Source: Dillenia suffruticosa
Taxonomy: Eukaryota; Streptophyta; Magnoliopsida; Dilleniales; Dilleniaceae
Length of the DNA: 64,000 nucleotides
NCBI GenBank assembly: GCA_033439265.1
Contig: JAVTVX010000012.1
Location: forward strand, 29,706,761 to 29,770,760
Direction of reading: 5' to 3'
Both the position numbers and the translations under genes were made by a program. This document shows positions 50,050-60,149 of the stretch, piece by piece. Numbering within the stretch: position 1 is the first letter of the stretch; every line of letters begins with the position of its first letter. Under the pieces are notes generated by a model. That model was not told where the DNA came from, ran no database searches, and saw only the letters and a program-made list of their open reading frames with translations.

Positions 50050-50360
50050 GGTCGGATCCAAACTTTTTTTGGGGGGGGGGGTCATTCTCAATAAATCAGA
50101 GAGAGAGAGAGATTTGACTTAATTGTATTGGATTAGTGTAAACATCTGAACTTGTGCAGGGCAACATGATAAACAAATGATTATCTTAAGAGAGAAGGGG
50201 AACAAACATAATAGAAACTACTAAACAAGAGGGTTTAGCGTTGTTGAGAACACTCTCTTGTCACCCGAAACCTGATCAAGAAAAGAAACAAAAGATTTTA
50301 TCTTGTTTTCTTGCTTGCTCGCCCTTCTTTGGCCCCTCCCCCCCCCCCCCCCCCCCAAAA
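50050..50360. repeat. Homopolymer G and C runs with GA tract
   Basis: About 10-11 G end near 50080, a short GA run lies at 50098-50112, and about 20 C lie at 50337-50356. There is no gene here; run lengths may be unreliable. Confidence 0.8.
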
Positions 50361-50399
50361 AAAACTCCTTTTCTCCAAAAACATTACAAGAAAAGAGGA

Positions 50400-51870
50400 A
50401 TGGTAGGAAGAAAAAATAATAAATAAATAGGAACAAAAAGACAGAAATAGTAACATTGTGGTCAACTCTTGTTTCATGAAAAAACCCCAAGTGTTGTCTC
50501 TTGCATCTCATACCCCTGGTGGGGGTTTAATAAGAGTTTAAGGGGGCTCACTAATGACTAATCAATCCCCTTAGTCATTGTTAGTTTTCTCTTTCAAAAC
50601 CTTTCTTTGTCTTCTAATCCATCATTATCTCTCAACACTCCAACATGATTGATTAGCCCTTGGGCTCCACCCTAAAAATCATGGACCATTAGTTTCTAAT
50701 TTTTATTATTAGGATGTAATCTTAGTTTCAAATTTATTCAAAATTTGTATACTAGGAGTTAATGTGATTCCTATGTCATCTCCATTTGGCTCATAACAAT
50801 GATTAATTAGTCAAAAGCATTTCCTTAAGCATAATTAATCTATTAAAAAGATGAGAATGTGTAAGTGTATGGTAGAATATTTTAGTGAAAGCAAGTACCC
50901 CATCTTTATTTTTGGAGTCCTAATTCCTCAGGGTAGGGGGGAAAAAAATCAAACTTAGAATTAAAAAGAGATTCTCTTTGGCAAAAGCTACACATATTGG
51001 GATGTTTCAAATGATTAAATTAAAAAAAAAAAAGGGAAAACATGATGTGATGAGTCAAAACAATGATTTCAGTATCTTTTACCATAAACAACTTTAGGAT
51101 ATACCTTCATGATGGCTCCTCTTCATGTTTAGTTTATTTTCTAATTTTTAAGCCCTCTCAGATGCCCAACCAAAAAAAGAAAAGCCCTTAAAGATGGTAG
51201 TGAATTAAAAAACCTATATTGGTGGGATCCTATTTTATGGTATACATTCCCTGATTCAACTTGGCTTCTTTAATCAATACTACAACAAAACTTTAATTTT
51301 AAATTTTGAAATTAATCCTTTCGGTCTTTCTTGATGTTCATAAAATTTTTACACCGACTGTCAACTTAACACAACTCTCTCTATTTACTCGTTCTTGAAA
51401 CTAGATGTGTTAAAAAGATATTTATATTTTAAGATGAAACACAGGCGGAATTAGCTTGTTTAATTAATAACTTTTAAAATTATATCTGTATTCAGTTTAT
51501 TTAAGTAAATTAAAAAATAAATAAAAAATATTCATAAAGTATTTAGTTCAATTGCACCCCTTTTTTCCTACGATTTTTCTCTACCAATTCCCTAAACTTT
51601 TGTAAATGATCCACCACCATCCTTTTGTTTCACCAAAAGTTTCACAATTAGGGTTTGAGTATTGGAAAATTTCTAACCGATAGAAATTAATAATCTTGAC
51701 ATATTTTTGTACTAAAGCATGCTAAAAGAGATGTCAAATCAATTTATGTTGCATATCCTAGTAAATTTATGAAAATTTCAAGTGATTTATTCAGAATTAT
51801 TTCATAAATTTGTAAAAAATCTCTTTCTATAACAATACAACTAAACAGAGTTTAAGAGCTTGAGAAGGCT
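50400..51870. other. Intergenic AT-rich DNA
   Basis: No supported gene. Only short chance frames and A-rich runs. Confidence 0.4.
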
Positions 51871-51890
51871 GGAAATTCCCATGATATATA

Positions 51891-52093
51891 TATATATATT
51901 TTTTTTATCATGGTTAGGTTATCAACCTAATATTTAAAGTTTTGACTCGATTAATCTGGGTCGACCGTTTACAGGGCCCAATTGAGAGAGTAGGTCTCCG
52001 AACGCTGATTTTTTCGTTCCCATGGAGGATTGAACTCCCGACCATGGTTAAGAACCGTCATTTCCCGAACCAATTAAGCCATCAGACATTGGT
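51891..52093 (-). mobile_element. tRNA-derived SINE with 15 bp target-site duplication
   Basis: Identical 15-mers ATTCCCATGATATAT flank it (51875-51889 and 52094-52108). On the minus strand the head is GTCTGATGGCTTAATTGGTT (box A) and GGGAGTTCAATCCTCC (box B), spaced as in a tRNA. This is followed by CAGATTAATCGAGTC and an A-rich 3' end (GATAAAAAAAATATATATA). The tRNA-like promoter boxes look well preserved. It appears to share a family with the 18.7 kb copy. Confidence 0.8.
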
Positions 52094-52109
52094 ATTCCCA
52101 TGATATATT

Positions 52110-53100
52110 AGTATCTTCCTTTGTTACCATATGTACATAGAATAGTATAATTGTTTTAAAAGCAAAAATTTTAAAAATAATTTTTCTTAAATTAAAATAA
52201 ATTTCCTGTCATAAAAATTATGTTTTCTCATTTATAGTTGGATTAAGAGAAAGTTTCCTCCCTCAATTATGAAAAAAAAAAAAGAAAAAATATAGAAATT
52301 TCTCAGATTCTCTCCCTTTCTCTCACTGCAAAATCTGGTACCCTCCCAATCCCTTAATTCCTTTTTCTTTTTCTTGTTTCCACTTTTAGTTTTTATTTTT
52401 ATTAAAAATAATCAGAAGGGTGTTTTTCTTATTTTTAATTTTTATTAATTTTTTTCATTTACTCTCACTTTTAAATAAATACGGCCCTATTATAAAAATT
52501 AAGTAAATAAAAAATTTATAATCAAATAAACTTATTGTAAGTAAAAACCTAAAACAATATTATTTTATCCATTTTCTCCTCTTATCATACAAAACCTTAG
52601 AATAAATTTAGGGTCAGAATTAGGGTTTGCTCATCTATGTAGAGAAGAAAATGGAGAGTTGGTAAGAATTACCTTGTTTCTCCTATGGCTACCATAACTA
52701 AAGAGCAAAGAAAATGGTATTGGCAAATTAGGTTGCACAAAAAGCAAAATGAGGAAATAGAAATGGATATAAAATATATAAAACAGAAAGAATGAGATTA
52801 CATAAATATAAAAAATATAAAATTTTTATATAAATATTAGTTATTTTACAAAAATAATACGATAGTTATATTTCATAATAAAAATTTTAAATAAATAAAT
52901 ATATAATGATTAATCATAAAATAAATAATATAAAAATTATAATTATAATTAAATGAATAAATAATTTATATAAAAATAATTAATTTAATATATTAAAATA
53001 TTTCAGAGAAATATTTTTGAAAAGTTTTTGAAATAGGAAATGTTAGTGTTAGAAAAGTTTGTCATTGAAAAACACATATCAAGAATTAGTGTTTCCTAAC
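52110..53100. other. Intergenic AT-rich DNA
   Basis: No gene recognised. The stretch 52750-53000 is almost pure A/T. Confidence 0.45.
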
Positions 53101-53114
53101 AAATTGAAAAAAAG

Positions 53115-53136
53115 AGAGAGAGAGAGAGAGAGAGAA
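53115..53136. repeat. (GA)n microsatellite
   Basis: About 11 GA units in intergenic DNA. Confidence 0.9.
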
Positions 53137-53139
53137 AGA

Positions 53140-54540
53140 AACCAAAAAGATAATAAATGAATTGTAATTCATCCTAAAGGAGTAATGCTTTAATGAGTTG
53201 GAGATCTCTCATTTCTACTTTGAGAGCAGCCCTTTCATTTATTTATTTATTTTGGCATTAATGATCAAATAATATGCTTGTTACTCAAGCTTCCTTTTCT
53301 AGATGGACATAATCAAATTCACAAGTACCGATACTTTGTTGGTCTAATAAGAAGCGTATTAATATTCTATATTAAGAATCGAGATTCGAGTTTTAATAAT
53401 GATAAAAATGATATTGGGATAACTCTCTCCCGATTGGAACCTAACAATAGTTTGACCAAAATTAATCGGAATAAAATTTTGAATACTCGACGGTGAATCA
53501 AGTTCAGAATGCCTCCCAGAAAAATAAAGCATGGAAAAACATTTTTTTTTTTGTCAAAAAAATATTTAATGAAGTATTGTTTGATTTAAAACTTATAAAC
53601 TAAAAAACCAAAATTCTAATATATGAATGATTTTCACAATTGGACATAACTCCTTTAACTTAAAACCAAAATAATATTTGATTTGATTATTTCCTTTTAA
53701 TTTTTAATTTATAAATAGTTTTTAATTTCTAAATTAATTAGAAATAATTGACTTAAGTGTTCAATGTAACAATTAAAAAGTTACTTTTATATAATTTCAA
53801 GTGTTTGATTAAAAATACCGAAAAATAATTTAATCAAAAAAAGCATGATTATTTTTGATAAAGTAAAAATATTGTCAATTAAACTTAATTATCTCGGTCA
53901 AAGCTTAATTCGAGCTCGGGTCGAATTTGATCTAAGGTAGTTCAACATCGAGATCAAGCTCGAGTCCATATTGTGTTAAGCTTGAAGGCTTATCGAGTTA
54001 TCCGATATAACGCTTGAGCCGAGTTCAAGTATTGACACTATTTAACTCGACTCAAGTGTCAGAACACTCTTAATATACACACACGCCCAATGGTATTGAT
54101 ATTTAATAAACAACCATAAAATATGAATCACATATCGATAGAGTTTGTCTGATATGAGTTAGGATGTAGATGAATTTGATATTTTAAAAATAGTTAGGGA
54201 CAATATAATATTTTACTTAATAAAAGAATAGCCCGTAAATTGATTTACGTATGTAACAAATTAAATATTTTGTTTTTTATTTTTTATTTAAAAAAGTTTG
54301 ATCAAACTATAATTCACACAAATTGTATTATTACGTATTTCGTTTGAATTAAAACTAGTCCGAAATTCATATTATTATTATTTTAGATATAGTTTGAATC
54401 GAACCTTATCCAATCAATTTATGTTCAAATACAATTTTATTTATTTCAAAGAAAAAAGAACAGGGTAACGAAAAAGAAGGCAAGTGTGTGAAAACAAAAC
54501 AATTAAATGGAGGAGAAAACTTTTTGTTTTTTTTTTTTTA
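53140..54540. other. Intergenic DNA with TCGAG-rich repeat-like patch
   Basis: No gene. At about 53895-54060 the motifs TTCGAGCTCGGGTCGA, GAGATCAAGCTCGAG and CTTGAGCCGAGTTCAAG recur in both orientations, a pattern seen in dispersed plant repeats. No element ends were found. Confidence 0.35.
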
Positions 54541-54559
54541 AATTTACCAATTATCATTG

Positions 54560-54814
54560 AAAAGCTGGTGTGCGTCGCGGTGGGATCTGGGATGGGACAT
54601 TGGTGTGGCCTCGTGGTGGTGTGGTGATTCCTTATAAAGCTTAACCCCGGGGGGTGGGGGAAGAGAGAGAGTGTGTGTTTGACGCAAGCAGTCGCGTCAA
54701 AGCAGAGAGGGGGGGGGGGGAGAGAGAGAGAAATATCGCGGTAGGACCCACAAATCTAAGAGGTGAGCTGTTGATTTTTTGACATCTATCGCTTTTTCTC
54801 TTTTCCTTCTCCCT

Positions 54815-54870
<56 letters not shown>

Positions 54871-54900
54871 TTCACTTTACTATCTCTCTCCCCTCACACA
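54560..54900 (+). promoter_or_regulatory. Promoter-like GC-rich segment with TATA box, GA and CT tracts
   Basis: TATAAAG lies at 54633-54639 in a GC-rich island within AT-rich DNA. Downstream are G/GA runs (54705-54732), an inverted pair TTTGACGC / GCGTCAAA (54678-54685 and 54694-54701) and a long (CT)n run (about 54822-54867). This is the usual look of a plant core promoter and 5' UTR. No protein start or open frame of useful length follows, so the transcript, if any, may be non-coding, or its first coding exon may be far away. Confidence 0.35.
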
Positions 54901-55019
54901 CACTCGTTCAGATGGTGACCCCAATTTATTGAGAGAGGAAGAAAGAGAGACGTCGTTCTATAGAGTTAATGCAGCGCCCCTCCCTACCCCCTCTATTCTT
55001 TTTTATTTTAAAAAATAAT

Positions 55020-55990
55020 TATCTCACAACCTTAATAAAATTTAGAGTGAATATTTTTTAAAAAATATTTTTAGTCTTTTTCTGATGTTGAAAGATATAC
55101 TCGTAACTTTTTTTTCGGTCGATAGAGATAAAATTTATTTAATGGTATATAATTTTTTATATTACTAATAATTTCAAATTTATAATTTAATAAATAAACA
55201 TAAAATAAGATAATTGGGTGGAACTGAATCGGGCCAGTGGCCCTTTGAGTTGATAACGATAGAATGAAAACCCTAGCTGTGCATGATGGGAATGTTCAAT
55301 ATTTAAATATAGTGTTCCCGCAAGCCAAGAGCTGTGCTCTTCTGTGTCATCTTATCTCCCACCCAACCCCTCTCTCTCTCTCTCATCTTTTTCATGTTTT
55401 ATTATTGGTCATATGTACATGATTATCCCTCCAGATAAGGTTGATTTGCGGAAATGCCATTGTCGGTGAAAATTTCTTCACAACCTCGGACCTAATCTCT
55501 TTTCTGCGCCAACTTTCTAGTGTCAATTTACAATTTTGCCCTTTATTCTTCATGCATGTGAATGCTGTTTCTCCGGTACTACCAGCGATGCTGCTTCTAC
55601 TCCTCCTTTCTTCTTATTATTATAATTTTTATCGTTCTTATATTATATATTAATTCTTTTGGTGTTGGTCTAACTTGATTTTTTTTTTGTATGTTCTTGA
55701 ACTCGTTTCACCATTTATTCTTCTGAATTTTACTTCAATTAATTCAAATCGACTCAATTGAGAGATCTTAATTAAGTGATATGGACCCATTCGTTGTATC
55801 AACTACCCATTGGTGTTAGATCTAACTCGATATGTTATTTACTTTCGTTAAACACAATATTTTAGGCAGAGAAATACTCATCATATTGTTCAAAAGATTT
55901 AATAAGAGAAAATGAATTTCGGATATTTAGAACAAAAATTATAATGAATCACCAGCACTTTTCCCAAAAAAGATTAAGAAAAGTTAACAA
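55020..55990. other. DNA downstream of the promoter-like segment
   Basis: A telo-box-like AAACCCTA lies near 55270 and a CT-rich run near 55370-55385. No known microRNA, coding exon or named repeat was recognised. Confidence 0.35.
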
Positions 55991-55997
55991 TATACTT

Positions 55998-56102
55998 CTG
56001 TGGAGTCGCACTCCACGAGCCTTGTCTTCCCTGCAAAGATTTGCTTTCGTTTCATGTTCTGGTCTGACAAGGAGGATCCTGTCTTGCCCTTCTTCTGCCA
56101 TG
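55998..56102 (-). pseudogene. Coding-like island with good start context
   Basis: On the minus strand, AAAAAATCCATGGCAGAAG is a strong plant start context at 56102. It is followed by about 35 open codons (MAEEGQDRILLVRPEHE…, RGVRLHR), then a donor-like GTATAT after about 55998. No following exon was found and I do not recognise the protein, so it may be a first-exon fragment or chance. Confidence 0.25.
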
Positions 56103-57009
56103 GATTTTTTTGTTTCCAATAAAGATAGTATATATCTGATTTGATTATTGTTATGAGAATTTTCACCATTCGATATTACTCCTCGTAGATAAGATTTCAT
56201 GCCCCTTCACTTGATGTGAAGAAGATGTAAATAATAAGCATGTCAATGTTTGGTTGTCTCTTTATTCCAAGTATAATTTTCTTTAGGATTTTTGTCACCG
56301 GTTTTTAAACACTGGCAACATAAATAAATGGGGCATACTCAGTCGGTGACTCTGGTACTGATGGGATATTTGAACCACTTCAAGAACAGAAGCTGTGACC
56401 AAGTCTTTTTGGAACAATCTATTGAAACATGCATCTAGCCAAGTGTTCTCACCAAAAAAAAAAAAAAAAAAAAAAAATCTAGCCAAGTGCATGCACTAAC
56501 AAACCTTGGCACTGGTTTTCCATGCACAATGAAGTATTTTTCTCCGTCCAATTCAAACAATGTTTAGTTCTTGTTTTAGTATAATTGTAGCATTTTTTTA
56601 TGTTAAATAAAAATCACAAAAATCATAAAAATACATGCATTTAAGAAAATACTTTTACCGTTTGGGAGTCTTTATAAGGACCTATATTCCTTAGCTTCTC
56701 AAATTATTTTACAAGTGTGTAAAATGGTACTATCAAATCATGATCTTTCTTTCTACCAGAAATCATAAGCTGTAACCTTAAGTAGAGATGCCTTTACTAA
56801 GTGCTAAACATGAAGCGTTGGCATGACATCTACAACAAGCAATGTAAACTTGCATTTTCTTATAATTGAACCATGAAAGAATCTCTTCCCTAGTATGCAA
56901 CAACTCTATCCCGTTGTACTATAAACTTTTCTGAAAGTTTCTAATCCTAAAAGGCCCAATAAATAATGTCTTAATATAGGGGTTGTGCTATTAAAGACAT
57001 TCAATCAAC

Positions 57010-57200
57010 GTGTGCCACCAAGAAAAATCCCACCAGTTAACAACTTTGTTCCAGAAAATTCAAGAAAACTTACAAAGGAGAAGGTTATCTGTACTTTCAA
57101 TATCTAAACTGCAAAACGAGCACATGGGTAATAAATTTCTTCTCAAAAGAAAAGATTTAATGCACAATTGGGATTTTAATGAGATCACACTTTTAGACTT
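57010..57200 (-). mobile_element. Possible zf-RVT remnant of an L1-type LINE
   Basis: The minus strand reads LLPMCSFCSLDIESTDNLLLC, which resembles the C-x2-C…ES.DHLFLHC zinc-binding region at the C-terminal end of plant LINE reverse transcriptases. Flanking frames are interrupted. Confidence 0.4.
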
Positions 57201-57828
57201 TTGAAGACTAAATGAAGCTGTACTAGGAAGAGAATACAGTCTATGATGAGAGATAACCTCTGCAATCATGAGCCCGACAAAGAAAATATATCATGTATTT
57301 GGTAATGTATCTCTTGTTTAGTTGTGCATCTCTATTTTCTATTTTCTATGTGAATTTATCAAGGCTTCGTAGATCTTGGGAGACAAAAAGTTAAAACTCG
57401 TTTATATACGGTTCATTTATTTATCGGAAGAACGTTAAATTTTTTAATTAAATAATCAGATTTAAAAATTAAGAATGAAAAAAAAAACTATATTAAGAGA
57501 ATTTTTCTCAAAAACGACCCGATAGTAATTCAATCAGAACTCCAAATACTAATTGGTAGGCATGATTTCCATGACAAAAAAAAAAAAAGATGTTACCATC
57601 AGATAACAGGATTTTGATTATTAAGAAGTACGGATAATTAATTAATCATGGTATAGTTTGTTAAAACGCTTTTGTACACAATTCAGGTTCGCATCAAGTT
57701 TAGCAAATACCAACTATTAAGGCTATAGGGTCTTTTGTTTTTTCCATCAAAAACCCATGTTGAATTCGTTTTAAAATTGGGGTGTCCATCAAAAAATGGT
57801 TAATGGGGTTCTTGTGGGGAAACTTTTT

Positions 57829-58035
57829 TTAGTGTCTTCTTGATGAAGAAGACACCCATGTTGCTAAAGGAACATTAGATGCCGTGAGGTATCTAAATTT
57901 CCCATTCTTTTTCCACAATTGCATGGGACAATGGTCCTTGCTTGAATGCCAAATATGGAAATTTTGCATCCTAATTCCATGGAAAAGTAGGGCTTGGAAA
58001 GGAATTCTTTTATCATTCGAAGATGGAATAATCAA
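57829..58035 (-). pseudogene. Unidentified coding-like fragment
   Basis: The minus strand reads a compact protein-like stretch (IPFQALLFHGIRMQNFHIWH, then CPMQLWKKNGKFRYLTASNVP) ending in SSSSRRH and a stop. Composition differs from the AT-rich flanks. It looks like one exon or the C-terminus of a host gene that has been copied or left behind. I do not recognise the family. Confidence 0.35.
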
Positions 58036-58149
58036 TATGTTTTACATGAGTTATTTATTTATTTATTTTTATTTGGCCTGCATGGAGGGAGCTAAATTAG
58101 AATCAACAATTTTTATTGCTGACAAGTTATTTGGATGATTATATTTGGA

Positions 58150-59100
58150 GATTGTGTAATAAGAGTTTGAATTTTATATATGAAGAAAATACACATAAAT
58201 TAAATATATCGGATGAAAATATAAATTCGACTAAGCTCGCAAAGAATACAAGGATTTTGAAAAATTAAAATAACTAAACTACGAGAATAAGAAGAATTGA
58301 AAACATAAATGTAGAGAAAAAGAAATATGACTGTGGTTGATGGTGTGCAGAAGACTTCTTCTATAGTGAGCATAACTGTAGTAGATTAGGCCTTGCTCAT
58401 ATGAGATTAACACCACATACATTCATTATCATCTTCCATCATTATCTCCATATTCATCCTCAAATTGGAAAAGTTCTACTCACATTGATAGAATTAGAAT
58501 TCTTAGATCACTATCCAACAAGAAACCTTGGACCTCCACTCCTAACGATTGACACTCCCCTAAAGTTTTTCTATTCTAATTTTTAATTCTTTGAGAGAAT
58601 AATGAATAAGTTTTTATGTAAAATCTGTTTAACGTATTTATTTAATGCACGTTGTTTGAGTTATTAGCTTATCCGATGTTTAATTGGTTTAATAGTTCAT
58701 TAATGATACATCTTAAATAAGTTTTTTGATTCAAATTTTATCCCTCTAAACACTCAAATTGGATTTAATTAGATTAATTATAAAATTACCCAATAAATTA
58801 AAAAAAAAAGTCTATGCATAAAAACTAATGGCTGAGTTTTCAAATAAACCAAAAAAATAACTATAATTCTCACACAAGTTAAATTATTTCTCTTTCTGGT
58901 GTTTAGGAGGTGTGGGAGCCATTTGAGGAGAGGGCTGGAATCCTTTATTGTGTTGTTGGCAATGAGAGGGCAGTGGGTGAAGGGGACAGATGAGAGGGTC
59001 GACATCTAATTCCAAGGCTATGGGTTGGAATCAGAATCATGTTGACGCCCATGAGTTTTCTTTTGACTGTTCGCGTAGCCCCAGCAGGCCAGTAGCTCTC
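58150..59100. other. Intergenic DNA
   Basis: AT-rich to 58880, then a GC-richer 250 bp stretch without a recognised product. Confidence 0.4.
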
Positions 59101-59126
59101 ATGTCTCTTTCTCTTCACTCCTCCAA

Positions 59127-59157
59127 ATCCCAATCCCAATCCCAATCCCAATCCCAA
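59127..59157. repeat. (CCCAAT)n hexamer repeat
   Basis: Five near-perfect units. This is not the plant telomere unit (CCCTAAA). Confidence 0.9.
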
Positions 59158-59679
59158 CCAATTCATTTATGCTCACGTTAGATTGAATTAAAACTTACTA
59201 ATATATTTCTATTTTTTTATTTCTTTTAATATAAAATAGTATTCTTGTATGCAAAACTCTATGTTTATTTTTGTTAAAAAGTGTTCAAAATTATAAAACA
59301 CGATTTCATTTTAAAAGATAGAAAACCTAACCTAGAAAACTCAAACTAGGTTCGAAAGAAAAGTGTAATAATATTCCAAAAGATTCAAAATGAATAATAC
59401 AAAATTCTAAGAGTTCATGCGATTTAAAAGTCTAACATAAAATAAAAAATTAATAGTAAAATGCTACTGCCCTTGTACTAAGGTTTTAAACATCTAGTTG
59501 ATCGTCAATGAATCATAATTTAAATGGTTTCTTTTTCTCTTATGATCATCTCGGGTCAGACAACTCGCACCAAGGGTGGTGCAGTAGTGCCAAGAACCAA
59601 TGCCCTATAGCATTTTCCCCTCCGTGCATGCCCTTGACTTTAGACCTGTACTTAAACACCCATTCTCCCCTTTTGCATG

Positions 59680-60139
59680 CAATGTTATCAGAACGGTATC
59701 GTGTATTAATCCATAAAATTCAAAAATATGGTTGAACCGATTGGACCGTAGATCAATATGGTCGAACCGCTGATTTTTTAATAATAATTAAATATATATA
59801 TATAATCAATAATTATTTTTAAAACTCATATTGATAATTAAAAACTAAATAACTAAATTATAAAATCATATAAAATATAAATTAAAATCATAATATTAAA
59901 AATTGATAGTCTCACGTATCATAGAAATTAAAAAAAAATACTTTTTTAGGTTTTAACCCTAAACCGCGATTTTTTAAAACCGACGGTTCAATCTCGATTC
60001 ACGGTTGAATAGCGGTTGAACCGCCGGTTCAATCCGATTCAATTGTAAAACGGTATTTTTATTCAATCGAACCACAAAATTATTATAAGAAGGGTTGAAC
60101 CGGTTAAACCGGTAATTCGGTCCGATTTTAATAACATTG
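59680..60139. mobile_element. Non-autonomous hAT-like element
   Basis: The ends are inverted: CAATGTTATCAGAACGG on the left, and on the right, reverse-complemented, CAATGTTATTAAAATCGG. Flanking octamers TTTGCATG (59672-59679) and TCTACATG (60140-60147) agree at 6 of 8, which fits an aged 8 bp hAT duplication. Subterminal text is rich in GGTTGAACCG and AACCGG in both orientations. There is no transposase. Confidence 0.6.
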
Positions 60140-60149
60140 TCTACATGTC

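Noticed and set aside
54779..55018. Frame with a long Leu-Ser run
   Set aside because: It is only the translation of a (CT)n microsatellite.
59127..59157. Possible interstitial telomere repeat
   Set aside because: The unit is CCCAAT, not the plant telomeric CCCTAAA.
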